Of a stretch of DNA of 64,000 bases, positions 1 to 11,571 are shown piece after piece. The notes under the pieces were generated by a model. That model was given only the letters and a program-made list of their open reading frames with translations. It was not told the DNA's origin and ran no database searches. Made by a program: the position numbers and the translations under genes. This stretch comes from Bimastos eiseni (Eukaryota; Annelida; Clitellata; Crassiclitellata; Lumbricidae). Where the stretch lies: NCBI GenBank assembly GCA_959347315.1, contig OY365818.1, forward strand, positions 6,578,695 to 6,642,694. Direction: 5' to 3'. How positions within the stretch are numbered: the first letter of the stretch is position 1; the number at the start of each line of letters is the position of its first letter.

Positions 1-81
1 AGACTTGCTGTGACGAGTTCGAAGCGAAGAGACTGCACGAGTCGAACGAAAGAGATGTCGAGTACGTACGCGGAGTAATCA

Positions 82-984
82 GATGGACTGTGTCGGAGCA
101 CCGAAGGAGTCGGACAACTTGCTTGATCGCAGAGATGATGCTTGTCCGGGATGTTGGAGAAGTGCGAAGCCAGATGTTGCGATTTTGCCCAAATCGTGTT
201 GCGACGATACTTTCATCGACTTCATATCTTTGTCACCAGAGAGACGGACGAACACTGCATCACCGTAGGTCTAGGAGGAGTGAAGTTTCCTTTCCTTTGC
301 AAGACTTCTTGCATTGGTGTAGATTTGCGCAGTTATAGGTGACAAACTTTCATTAATGAAGATCCTCTTGGACGGCCCGATGTTAAGATGTTTCAGTTGG
401 AGACGCGATCTGTAGACTGAGTTCCTAGTTGCTAGGTTGGTAAACTTCACAACTATCGGCCTTGTAGCTTCCTTTCCTCTTCTCGGCATGCGGTATTCAG
501 ACGCAATATCAGAGAGCATCACGTTCAAACCCAGTTTAGTGTTGCAGACGTCCAGAATTGCCTTAGATGCAGCTAAGTCAGGATTAGATTTTGGTAGATT
601 ATCCGACCAATGAGTTCCAGTAAGATTTGTATCCTCCTCAACTCCATGGAAGAACAGGGTACTTAGTCTTTGTACAGATATTAGAGAATCGATTTGTGAC
701 TTCAAGGTCTCATTCGTATCTTTAAGAATTTTTATTCTCTTATTTAGGTCAACATTTTCCTCGGTGATCTTGGTAGTGCGTTCAATTAACGTGTCCAACT
801 TTTCGCTGCTAGCTGCAGCAAAGGAATCCAGTTTCCGATCAAGTTTCTGTTCCAGCTTTTCGTCCAAGAACATATGAATAGTAGGGGAAAGGAGTTTAGC
901 CATTCTCTCGAGAAAAGATTCAGTTACTTTTTCATCCTTCAGCGCTTCGATCATGTCATCCAGTTTGATTCCCTTTTTAGCCAC
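82..984 (-). pseudogene. LINE (non-LTR retrotransposon) ORF1 with one in-frame stop
   Basis: An open frame of 237 codons begins at an ATG at 984 and meets a TAG at 273-271. The same frame then stays open for 63 more codons to a TGA at 81-79, so the original protein was probably about 300 residues with a tryptophan codon (TGG) mutated to TAG. The N-terminal half is charged and predicted to form a coiled coil (about residues 60-110). The C-terminal half contains RPIVVKFTNLATRNSVY and IFINESLSPITAQIYTNAR, which resemble the RNA-binding region of L1/CR1-type ORF1 proteins; past the stop, VFVRLSGDKD and SSQHDLGKIA resemble the end of that domain. ORF2 would lie beyond base 1 and is not in the window. 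A recent insertion is likely, because only one lesion is visible. The family is inferred from domain style, not from a search. Confidence 0.7.
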
Positions 985-1928
985 GTTTTATCAATCGATA
1001 AGTCTTAAGAAATGTCGGGTAAACAATTCTGACTAGTGAAGGTTGCGTAGCGCTTGCGACAACAAACCGAATGTAGAATTCTATCTGAACTAGGGCAGGA
1101 TAGTCAGCAGTCATATATTGGAGAGAGTACATTAAGTAATTGACTATACGTTAGGATTGGATGTGCGGTTGTCGAACTTGTCCATCCCTGTCACCAATGA
1201 AGACTATCAAAAGACTCACTTTTCCTAATAGAATGTTGATATTTAAAATTTTATAGATTAATCCTGGTCACGACGATGATTTAAACTAGTTGTGCTCAAA
1301 ACGATAATCCATTGTACGCCGATTGTTCCGATATTTCGAGAATTTTGCTCGAGTCTCTTGCATGTGAGACCTACTCAACCGACATCACGTGCACATCCCC
1401 CTGGAAAAATTATTTAAAATTATTTTTAAAAGATATTTAAATTTATGCCGGACATAGCCAAAGCTGCGTGCGAAGTCTTTAACAGATGTCACTGGGAAGA
1501 ATACTCTTAAAATGTTATGTTGACAGAAGAATAACAGAACTCGTTTTTGATTAGTTGAAACACGGTTTGTGTTATACGATTGCACCTGAAAATTTCATCG
1601 CGAGTTGGCCAGCAACCCGGTATTTTAATAGTATAGTGATTGTGGAGCCGTCGTGCATTAATGAATGCAACGAGATGGCGTGTTTTTATTCTCAGTCAAA
1701 AGTTGACGGTCACAAAAAAATTGGGCCACCAAAAGGCCCACCATATAGAAAAGGAAGCTTATAATACAATTATTCGGAGGCTTCCGAAATTGATACCACC
1801 GGTATGAATCTGGTCCTTAGATTGCATCATAAAAGTATAATATCTGCAGACCATTGGCAACGTTAATTGGATCGACGGGCATTGGCTTTAGACGTAGGCT
1901 TAGGCATATATGCCATAGTGGTAGTTCC
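985..1928. other. Non-coding stretch upstream of the LINE ORF1
   Basis: No convincing exon, RNA gene or tandem repeat is seen. The part next to 984 may be the LINE 5' untranslated region, but no boundary is visible. Confidence 0.4.
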
Positions 1929-1990
1929 AGTTTAACGATGCTGTGATATAACAGAGAGCATGCATTAGCGTCGCTCTCCTCCTCTAGCCT
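1929..1990 (+). repeat. Dispersed repeat family A, fragment
   Basis: Contains GTTTAACGATGCTGTG-like sequence followed by TTAGCGTCGCTCTCCTCCT, the same order as the copies near 14600, 21281 and 39608. It stops before the TCCAGGCTTGGGACTGGCAC part found in longer copies. Confidence 0.55.
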
Positions 1991-2864
1991 AGCTGGTTTT
2001 ATCCATTAACATTATAGAAGCCTCTGGAGATAGGGTAGACATATATATATATAGGAAAGAAATTATTAATGTGCACGGCAGCTGAGCTGTATGTCCAGAT
2101 TGCGAGTTATGATGCAATGTCAAGTGTGTATGAACTTGAGAAACATATATATTGATATTGATAAGTATAATTAAGATTTTCATTGGTTTGATAACTGATT
2201 TTCACGTTTTTCTTGAAGCATTATTTGCAATCCTAAATTATGGATAATAGGTAGGCATAAATTATATATATATATGAGTATATTAGGCCTACATATACGT
2301 CGTGTCTATAGACTCTATAATATATATATATTTATTGCCCACACTCGCTGTGTTATATCTCATCAGTATGTACGAGCATATATAAGTATTTTAATGTTAT
2401 TCGTGTTTATAATATGTGACCAATGTTGGAGCTCTCGTTTAATTTATAGCATCAGATACTCCATACACGGATATATGACGATATAGAACAGTTACGAGGT
2501 CAATAGAAATGCATATACGACTGGATTATGGCGCATGTAAATATGGATTCTTGAATATGTTAATGAAGTTAGTTGCATAGTTAAATGGATTTGAGGTTCT
2601 GCAGGGTGCATGACAATTTATGTACGGTGAGCTATCACAATCACATGCAATGATAGACAGTCCTGGGTCTGGGGATAAGTTGATAATTATATTGGGGCAC
2701 AGAAGCAGCCCCATCCCAAATCTTGAATTTTGGAACACATCCAAAAAACTATAAACAACGAGCACTGTTGAAATTTCTATTTCTATTTCTCAGAACAACG
2801 CGAGAAATGCAAAATTTTTCACTAATATTTTATGAAATATCGGAGGGTAAGCAGTTCCATTCTC
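1991..2864. other. AT-rich non-coding stretch
   Basis: Short (TA)n runs occur near 2041 and 2262-2330. Nothing else can be supported. Confidence 0.4.
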
Positions 2865-3019
2865 CAGGGGCGTCAATTTCCCCTTGAGTGATGGAGGCAA
2901 ACCCCTCAGTCCCAATTGCCATGCAGGAAGGCAAAATATCCCCCCTAAGACTCAAAAAACTACGCCCTAGCTGCAATTGGAAGGCATTTGCCTCCGGACC
3001 CTCTATCTGGACGCCTCTG
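2865..3019 (+). mobile_element. hAT-type MITE, family 1, copy 1
   Basis: A 155 bp element running from CAGGGGCGTCAATTTCCCC to ATCTGGACGCCTCTG, so the ends are inverted repeats of CAGAGGCGTC type. The interior (GAGTGATGGAGGCAAACCCC, CCTAAGACTCAAAAAA) matches the copies at 18433 and, inverted, at 9191 and 42797. The flanking 8-mers (CCATTCTC and TCATTCCA) agree only partly, so a target duplication is not clear for this copy. Confidence 0.7.
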
Positions 3020-3282
3020 TCATTCCACCTCAAATTTCGGAAGGAACCGTCTCCCGGAGTCCCGCTTCCCTCTTAGTCTCCGTCCCTGGTCCGTTCCTCT
3101 CTCTTAGTATGCTGTATAACTGTCAGAGATGTCTCAAGTAGCCTAGGTTACTTAGGTTACAAGTAGAATTAAGAGTATAGGCCTACACAGGTTTCTAGAA
3201 TAAGTGAGAGAAATAGTACACACAGGTCTCGAGTAAAAGTCTCATTCGTGTAGGACATAATCAAACCTGTCCATAAAGCAAT

Positions 3283-3405
3283 CCACTCCACCACTGCTAG
3301 CAGTCAGGCAATACCCGTCCCAAGCCTGGATAAAGGAGGAGGGCAACGCAAATGAACCTTGTTATCACGGCACATGTCGTTAAACTGCAGCCAAATCAAC
3401 CTGTC
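3283..3405 (-). repeat. Dispersed repeat family A, inverted copy
   Basis: Plus-strand text CCCAAGCCTGGATAAAGGAG followed by GAGGGCAACGC and GTCGTTAAACTGC is the reverse complement of the family seen at 14598, 21281 and 39608. Confidence 0.65.
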
Positions 3406-4043
3406 CGAGTGCATGTGGAAACTAGGAGTTGTTTCCAAGTACTTGGGCTTCAATTACTAGCACACGTACTTTGATCACAAGTACCAGAACGAGCACAAAT
3501 GCTTAGAGCCTGCAGTAGTCGAGCATGGTAGAGGCCTACATGTCAATTCTATGCCCCCCTTCTTCGTCATCGAGTGCTTTGACGTCATTGACCCTCCTCT
3601 TGACTTTCCCATTACCTCTTCCCTCTATTACTATGGTTCACCGTTCCCGTGTAAATAATCAACCCGCTATTATAATAATAAAATAGCCTAGTTGTTATTT
3701 TTATCTAAATAATAGTAATATTTATTCGAATATATTTATTAATACATGGTTTTTAGGTTTTTTTCGATCATTGAATCAAACAGTCGATGTTTCAGTCAGT
3801 TAATCAATCAAGCAATCAAAGCACATGATGATTTACAAACTACGTTGATTTTGTTTAATATCTCTCACCATTTGCTAATGTCACCGACAGACGAACAAGA
3901 GAGTGTCGCCACCTACCTAACAACGAGACAACTTGTATTCCGGCGTTTCAAATATACAACAGATGGCGCTGTAATTTGCAAACATTGCTTTCTAGTGTCC
4001 CTCTAGCGAACTCCCTTTGGTCGATTATGTGTACCACACGGTA
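3406..4043. other. Non-coding stretch
   Basis: AT-rich between about 3650 and 3760. An 86-codon open frame from 3746 shows no recognisable domain and no splice context, and I regard it as chance. Confidence 0.35.
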
Positions 4044-4245
4044 AGTTTGTGTGTACTCACTGTAGTCTGTGTGTACTCACTGTACGTTTGTTTGTACCCA
4101 CTGTACGTTTGTCTGTACCCACTGTACGTTTGTTTGTACCCACTGTACGTTTGTGTTTAACCACTGCACGTTTGTGTTTAACCACTGCACGTTTGTGTGT
4201 ACCCACTGTAAGATTGTGTGTACCCACTGTCCGCTCGCATGTATG
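4044..4245. repeat. 21 bp minisatellite
   Basis: About nine imperfect copies of a unit like TGTACCCACTGTACGTTTGT. Because 21 is a multiple of three, several frames stay open across it; none is a gene. Confidence 0.9.
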
Positions 4246-6475
4246 CATGGCTAGGAGATCATGACCTTCGGGGCACGATTCATCGTCTGTTGTTCGGACT
4301 ATTGCATGTGGAACACCAATTAATAATTGACTGATGGATCGATACCCATCTGGCTATATCTGACTACAGGTGCCCGTTAGTCTGATTGCCTGGATGCTGC
4401 TGCTGCTGCTGCTGCTGCTACTGGAAAAGGTCGTCATAGATTACGTTTCGTGAGATTAGTTGTGCCGAATTGAAGCCGTCTGATAGCCCAAATGAGTCGC
4501 CAATCGCTTATACTTAGTACTTACCCCATAGTTCAGGCATGTTGCAGAGGCATCAGGCTACAGAGGTATGACCTGGTATTTCATTACACGAAATATACTA
4601 AACCTGTATTTCGCGGGCTGTTAAATACATAACTACGGATAATCTGTTAGGAAGTTCGTTGTTATGCTAGGCCAGGTTAGGCTAGATAGAGTTAATATAG
4701 TCGGTGTTAGGCTATAGCTTAGATTAGGCTGTTGATGGGGTCAGAAAAATCGGTGTTAAGATAGGTTAGGTTAGCCCAGACGGGGCCTATAAGATGGCGT
4801 TAGACTAGGTTAGGTTATATTAGACTATTTTGGGTCTGATAAGATGTTTTTAGGCTAGGTTGGGTTAGTTTAGACTAATTATAGTTATTGGGGTATGCGT
4901 GTCAGGCTAGGTTACGTTAAGTTAGAATAAATTTGGTCTAATTAGACAGCATACAGTGTTAGACAATGCTCGATTAGGTTTGGATAAGCGATTCAATTAG
5001 AGTATTAGGTTATAGGATCATTTAGGTTAGACTGGTTAATGAGGCGCCGAGTCGAAGTGAACAATAGGCCATATTGCATGGCAAGGACTCATCTATATTA
5101 GGGTCAACCATATATTGCGTACGCCAAAAAACGTTTTTTTGGAGCCCCTCTCCTGTTGCACAGCGTACAGTTTGTAAACCCTTCCCATGCGTACATCTGA
5201 TCTATAAGACATTGTTTTACCGTAGACTATTTATTTTTTAAGCATTATATTTCCCTGATTAAATTTGTTAACCGTTACATAGAAATAAAATAAAAATACC
5301 AGCACTTACATTTTTAAATGTATCATGCTAGCTTCCTTAAATATAGGCTAAGCAGGAATGCAGTCTGTGATTGGGTTCTAAATTCTGATTTTAATATTCC
5401 ATAGCCTTATGTGGACGTCATAACTAGAATTATTTCCGTACGCACACATTTATCGGGACCCCTAATCCCGCCGTATACGCTCCCCGGCGCCCGTACGCAA
5501 AAAATCGAGACCCTCCCCTCGCTTCGTACGTAATATGTGGATGGACCCTTAGACCAGATGAAATGAATAGGTTGCAACATCTCCATCGGCCGGAATCCAT
5601 CGCACTTAGGTACAGAGACAGCAATGACCAATCATCCAAAACAGTTGGCATCATCGGATTGATTTCCACGAACCAGCAGCATCAGCAGCAGGAAAGGCCA
5701 CCACCACCAGCACCACCATCATCGCTACAGCAGTCATGACCCGGTCGCGTATGACTCTCACACTCGAGACAGTTTCATCAATTCTGTCCGTTCTGCAGCA
5801 GCGACCTCGCATCCTTCTCTGTTGCAGCCGTCATCAGCATCCGTCGTCATTCGTCCCACTCTGCCGTCCCTCCATCAGTCATTCGGAGCGCACGGAACCA
5901 GTCGAAGATTTATATAGCTCAGTAGTTTGACTCAGTGAGCGAGACGCACGGGATTCCGTGCATTATAATCATACATATGACGGGTGACGTTTCATGCATA
6001 TGCGTCAGGCCCTTTATATACTATCCAACATATCATAGGATACATCATACGAAGGCGGGGCTAATTTAAGATGCAAGTTAGATGTACCATGTCTCTTTTC
6101 TTGCTTGGATATAGCGATCACCGTTGGAAGAAAGCAGTGATTTCACATTTCATGCAATTCCTTGTTCGGTTTAATTGCATTGAAACAACAAATAATAAAT
6201 TGTAAGAAGAGTAGCTAACAGTTAATGGCTTGAATTTTCACATCGGCAATTAATTGTGTGTTTGAATGTCGACATCAAAACGATCCGACAAAATTGTATA
6301 TTGTCGCTGATGGAAAAGCAGAAATCACAAAAGTTGTGTGTAGGCCTATTGCCAAGTGCTGACACAAAGTAAATTTAATTCTTGGGTGAAGTCGGGTAGC
6401 ATGGCTAGTAGGCCTACAGGTATATATACATGCATAGGTCTATATACATTATGCACATACATAAATGCACATAAT
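4246..6475. other. Non-coding stretch with degenerate TAGGTTAGG-rich repeats
   Basis: From about 4660 to 5040 the text is dominated by drifted TAGGTTAGGCTAG-like words in loose 50-60 bp periods. CAGCAG and CACCAC runs occur at 5670-5725 and (CTG)n at 4395-4415. I see no gene. Confidence 0.45.
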
Positions 6476-6912
6476 AAATGCACAGATGCACAGATGCAAA
6501 AAATGCACAGATGCAAAAAATGCACAGATGCAAAAAATGCACAGATGCAAAAAATGCACAAAATGCACAATTAGCATATTAGCCCCAAATAATTAACTCC
6601 GCGCTCTTTCTTATCTGCTCTTTACTGGAGGTACGCCAGCATTCAATTTTTCCATGGAACAAAATATTGTTACATTCAAAGGCCTAGGCTGCCTAAAACA
6701 CATGCAAAATGTAAAAAATGCAAAAAATGTAAAAAATGCAAAAAATGCAAATAATGTAAAAAGTGCACAAAATGCACAAATGCACACATGCACACACCCT
6801 GACCCTGACCCTGACCATGACCATGACCATGACCATGACCATAACATACATGCATGTATGTATACATACATGCATACATACATACAAACATACATACATA
6901 CATACATACATG
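6476..6912. repeat. Cluster of short tandem repeats
   Basis: In order: a 17 bp unit CACAGATGCAAAAAATG (6476-6570), after a gap AAAATGTAAAAAATGC words (6694-6785), then CCTGAC/CATGAC hexamers (6796-6842), then (CATA)n (6845-6912). Non-coding. Confidence 0.85.
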
Positions 6913-7239
6913 CATTCATAAGCGTAAAACAGTAGAAGCTCCATGCAATGATGCACATAATACCTATACACAGAACTCTGTGAAGTTTAACACCTGAAGT
7001 GTAAGACCGACTGAATAAAACGCAAAAGGATCCATTGATCTCTTTACACGAGATTACGGAGATCGGTCGAGAAACGAAGCGAAGAATCCTGTACAACAGA
7101 TGTTGAATTTCACAGGAGTCGACACTCGCTGGGTAAGGGTAAGAATACAGTGGTAGAATTACAGCGCTTTCAAAGCAAATAGAGGCGCTCCATAAACTCC
7201 ATGATTCATAGAAAGTAGCATGTATGCATACATACATGT

Positions 7240-7403
7240 ATATACTAAAAATGGGAGTCAAAGGCATAGGCAGACATAGAGACAGAGACAGGGACAAACA
7301 CGGAAGAACTGAGGACAGAGAGAAGAAGAAGATGATGATGAAGAAGAAGAAGAGACAGAGAGACAGACAGAGAGACACAGAGACACAGAGACGCAGACAG
7401 AGT

Positions 7404-7502
<99 letters not shown>

Positions 7503-8040
7503 AGACAGAGACAGAGACAGAGACAGCGAACGAGAAAGAGAAAGAGTAGCAACAGAGAGTAGCCAAGGCTCCATAGAACATCTTTCTTATGCTTAACCGT
7601 GTCAAATTGATTGATCAATTGATTTGTCTCGGTTACTCTGTCTCCTTGTCTGTCTGTTCCCGTGTCTCTCTGTACGTCTGTTCCCGTGTCTCTTTGTCTA
7701 TTCTTCTCTTTCATTCTCCTTCACTCTGTCTGTCAGCCTCTATCTCTCTGCTTCTTTATTCAATCGTTTGCGCGTTATGTTCTATAGCTTGCAAGCATTC
7801 CATCGTTTACCTTTTCTTCAACATTTATATAGCACATTTCCAAGAACGTTTCTTGGCTACGTCAGAGGGTGCGTATCTCATGGATCCCTGAATGGACCTG
7901 TCGTTCTGTGTGCCTGTGCCTGTCTGTTTGTCTGCCGGTGCCTGTGTCTTTGTTCGTCTGTGTATCTGAGTCCCTATCTGTCTATCTCTCTCTCTCTCTC
8001 TGTGTTCCTGCCTGTCTCTCTGTATGCTTGCCTGCCTGAA
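7240..8040. repeat. (GA)n/(GACA)n purine tract followed by CTGT-rich pyrimidine tract
   Basis: From 7270 to 7545 the plus strand is almost pure purine with long (GA)n. After a break at 7560-7620 the plus strand switches to CTGT/CTCT-rich pyrimidines (7620-8035). The long Leu/Ser/Cys-rich frames on both strands here come from the repeat. Confidence 0.85.
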
Positions 8041-8683
8041 TGTCTAAATGTCTGGCTGCTCATTATTCGTTTAACAATGTCCTCCTGATATCAATCATAG
8101 TCGTCGCGCGCTTCATCTATTGATCATTAGAAGATTATCGGATAATCGTCGGCTTATACGCCGGTAATTATCGCTCTGGGAGGATAATACTCCGCCTATA
8201 TATATATATATACATATATATACACACATATATACATATATATACGCAGGGTCACACACACAAACGTATATATATAATAGATTGCCGCTCCAATGTGACC
8301 TAAACACAAGAACAGTTTTCAGAGACTTCTTAATGTTGCGCGCAGGTTCTTACCTTACATATTTACAGGATGACATAAGTCACTTAACATTGCATAACAC
8401 GAAGTCATATATAGGCCTATAGACTACACAAGACTTTATACATATATGTATATGCGTGCCTATAGACTAAATAGCATAGTTTTGCTGGAAATGGTCGCGA
8501 GTGGTGTAAGCAATGTTACATGTGTATATTAGATTAAAACAACACAAACGGGATCATAATATACCTTGTATACCATTTCCAATTGAACGCATAGGCCTTT
8601 ATATAAATATCCTTGATGCCCGTGTAATGGTTGATCTCCCATTTTTATATATGTAACATGTATATATATATATATATCTATAT

Positions 8684-8732
<49 letters not shown>

Positions 8733-9190
8733 GCACGAACGTGCATTTAGCTAAAGCGATCGATCTGTCTGAATTAGAGGATGTTGATGCTGTTGATTGT
8801 CTCGGCTGCTGATGCTGGTGGTGGTGATGGTGTTGATGCAGAGCCAGGGAGAGCGATCGGAGTTCATCCTCTTAATTGACTCATTTATCAAATTACTGGC
8901 AATCAACGGCCAAACGACAATTACGTCATGATGCAGCAAAGATATCCAGACGCCGATCCGTGCATTGATTTGACTGTGGAGTATGGATGCCGTGGCTGTT
9001 GGAGGTCGTTGCACCGTAGAGGCGCTATATAAATCTTTGATCTACGCGTGGCATTGCTTCCATCTTCATGGTGCGTTTGGCTGTGTCGTTCTGTGTCTGT
9101 GGAGTTGTGCGGGTAATCGTATCGCTGCATGCACATTGCTAGAACGTCGGTTTACTATGTCCACCGGTGTCAAACTCCTCCACTGCATGT
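8041..9190. other. Non-coding stretch with (TA)n tracts
   Basis: (TA)n runs lie at 8195-8275 and 8660-8731. The dispersed motif GGCGCTATATAAAT occurs near 9019-9032. No gene is seen. Confidence 0.45.
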
Positions 9191-9342
9191 CAAGGGGCGT
9201 CCAGATAGGGAGAGGTCCGGAGACAAATGCTTCAAATTTTAGGTAGGGGGGACATTTGTTGCGTCTTAGGGGAATATCTTGCTTTCCTGGCACTTGGGAC
9301 GAGATCTTTTCCTCCATCACTCAGAGGGGATTGACGCTTCTG
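9191..9342 (-). mobile_element. hAT-type MITE, family 1, copy 2 (inverted)
   Basis: A 152 bp element from CAAGGGGCGTCCAGATAGGG to GGGGATTGACGCTTCTG. It is the inverted form of the copies at 2865 and 18433 and shares GAATATCTTGCTTTCCTGGC with the copy at 42797. No clear target duplication flanks it. Confidence 0.65.
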
Positions 9343-9485
9343 CTACTGCCTCCACTCTGGTGGCGCCAGGCCCAAGTCTGAATGCAGGAGGAGGGCGACG
9401 TTGATTACCCTTCTTCTCGGTTTCTCGCATAGTTTCGTTCAGCGTCTGTTATTTTGCGTGGCGTATAGTTCTGTCTGCTTGTTTG

Positions 9486-9521
<36 letters not shown>

Positions 9522-11298
9522 TCAATCTCCTCTCTTCGTCTGTCTCTTTTTCTATTTCTGTCTCTGTCTCTGTCTGTCTCAGGGCCGTTCCAAGGTCATC
9601 GTGGGTCACAGGCACTCGTGGATACGTAGACCTCAACCGCATTCAAGCTAAGCTCATAATAATTGAATTAATGGTTGGCCTATGTAGAAGGAAAAGTTGG
9701 TGACAAGTTTTCCCCAGGTAGGCCTATGTATAAACATAATTGCTCTCGATTAGGCTTTATCTTACCATCTTTTTCAAACATGCAGTCCTGAATGCGAACG
9801 TTCTTTGTCGAAACTCAAGTGATCAACATTATCTGCGGTCACCGGTATCTCGCCGTGCAGAACTTTCGATTTAAAACATGTTAATGCGAGTAATGACATT
9901 TTGAAGACGTTATTTGTTAATGTGCTGATGTATAGGGCTGGAAAATCACATAATATATGCGTTTTTAAAAATTGTGTTTTGAGTTAATATCTTAAGGCTT
10001 AATTGTATCAGTACAACTGAAAAATTGCTATATTACAATTTGAAATTTCTTTTTTTACACATCAGATTCAATCATTAAACTTGTTTTTCTTCTTCAGTCT
10101 CTCATTTCCTTACTTGTGTTTAAGCCCCTGAACGGCTCGCATACCCTCTAGTATGTCTCTAACTATTTATGTATCTGTCTCAATCTGGCTCTGTCTGTCT
10201 GTCTGTCTGTCTGTCTCTGCCAGCTTTCTGTGTCACTCTCTGTATGTATGTCTTTGCCTGTGTGTAATACTTTTATGTCTGTCTCAGTCTATATGTCTCT
10301 GTGTCTCTCTCTCTGTCTCCATCTGTCCTCTTTGTCTCTCTCTCAACCTCTGTCTCTGTCTTTCTCGCTCGCTCTCTCTGTCTGTCTTTGCCTCTGTCTT
10401 TGCCTCTGTCTCTCTCTTTGTCTGCCTGTCTGTCTGTCTGTATGACTGCATGTGTCCATATGTCTGTCTCTCTGTTTCTCGTCTCTCTGTTTGACGACGC
10501 TGATTCAGAAAAAAGAGGACTAGCGTTACTCTCCTCCTATCCCCGGTCCTGGGACTGGCTCTGCCAGAATACGGGAAATGGTCAAGTTGTGGCTTCGATT
10601 CGAATTCCTTCTGTGCATTTCAACAGCATGCATAAAACCGGTCTCCAATCAAAAGGACGATGACCTTTGCCCCTAGGGTGATCGATCGAAAATTCTGCCA
10701 CAGCAGGTAGGTCGCGCCCCGTGAAGTTCGCGGCAGAGTAAAGATTCCTCTATTACGGAAATGGAATCCGGAAATGCTTGAGCTCTACCGAATTGTCTGA
10801 CTTCATGGATTCTGTTCGCGTTCAAAGTCTGTAAATTTGCAATTTAGAATGTAACAACACGGTCATTTACAATTAGTCATAATTAAATTTAATGTGAGAA
10901 ATAAATATGTCTTGCTACGAACTGTCCTATTTCTACGAAGGCGTTGTTTGATAAGTTCTTTGAGTCCTGCTTCAGCGAGCAAATGTCTGTATCCCTAAGA
11001 TTCGCTTCAATCGTAGATCGTTTGAATCTCACTAGTTCCAGTTGAGGCTTTCTGCAAATCAAACCATATCAACAGGTCTATCTAAGTCCACACAGCGTCA
11101 ACAAACGTTCGACGTTGAAACGCGTAATACACTTGGACCTGGATCCGAATATGTGGCCGGGCAGTCAAAGCGTTCCTTGTTACGTTGGAAAGCATATCCC
11201 TCCGCCTCTTCGGACTCAGTTTGCCGGTAATTTGCCAGACGAACGCTGGATATTAATCCGCAATTGATCTCACGGCGTCTCCTTTGATCTTTCCCTAC
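9343..11298. other. Non-coding stretch with a CTGT-rich tract
   Basis: (TA)n lies at 9487-9518 and a CTGT/CTCT-rich tract at 10140-10485. A short fragment of dispersed repeat A (GCGTTACTCTCCTCCT) lies at about 10525-10560. No exon can be supported. Confidence 0.45.
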
Positions 11299-11571
11299 CT
11301 GAACAGGAACATGTGCGTAGCCCCTCCACCGCCACCCCCTCCATCCGCGTGCCCGGCGTGCCCTCCGCCACCCACGACCCCTCCGATGTCGGCAAATTTG
11401 CGTCCGCGGGCGGGGTTTATGCGGGTGAAGTAGATGTAGGAATAGATGGCGCCGAGGACGGCGCAGAGGGCCATCAACACGATGAGAATGATTCCGCCAG
11501 TAGGAATAGATGGCGCCGAGGACGGCGCAGAGGGCCATCAACACGATGAGAATGATTCCGCCAATGAACAT
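11299..11571 (-). CDS. First coding exon of a small single-pass membrane protein, frameshifted by a duplication
   Basis: The ATG at 11571 is preceded by an in-frame TGA and has A at -3. It starts MFIGGIILIVLMALCAVLGA, a clear transmembrane segment, then IYSY. A 64 bp tandem duplication (units 11501-11564 and 11437-11500) then shifts the frame. If one unit is ignored, the frame continues as IYFTRINPARGRKFADIGG and a Gly/His-rich tail (GGGGHAGHADGGGG) and reaches a candidate splice donor, TTCAG|GTAGGG, after 11299. Without the duplication this would be a signal-anchor or type III protein with a short basic juxtamembrane motif. As written it reads into an Arg/His/Trp-rich frame. It is therefore a pseudogene, a disrupted allele or an assembly error. 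The family is not recognised and later exons were not found. Confidence 0.5.
11437..11564. repeat. 64 bp direct tandem duplication inside a coding exon
   Basis: Units 11437-11500 and 11501-11564 are identical at 63 of 64 positions; the last base is g versus a. The length is not a multiple of three. Confidence 0.95.

Noticed and set aside
6611..7714. A 367-codon minus-strand frame with many Leu/Ser/Cys residues
   Set aside because: It runs through (GA)n, GACA, CATA and AAATGC repeats; composition comes entirely from these.
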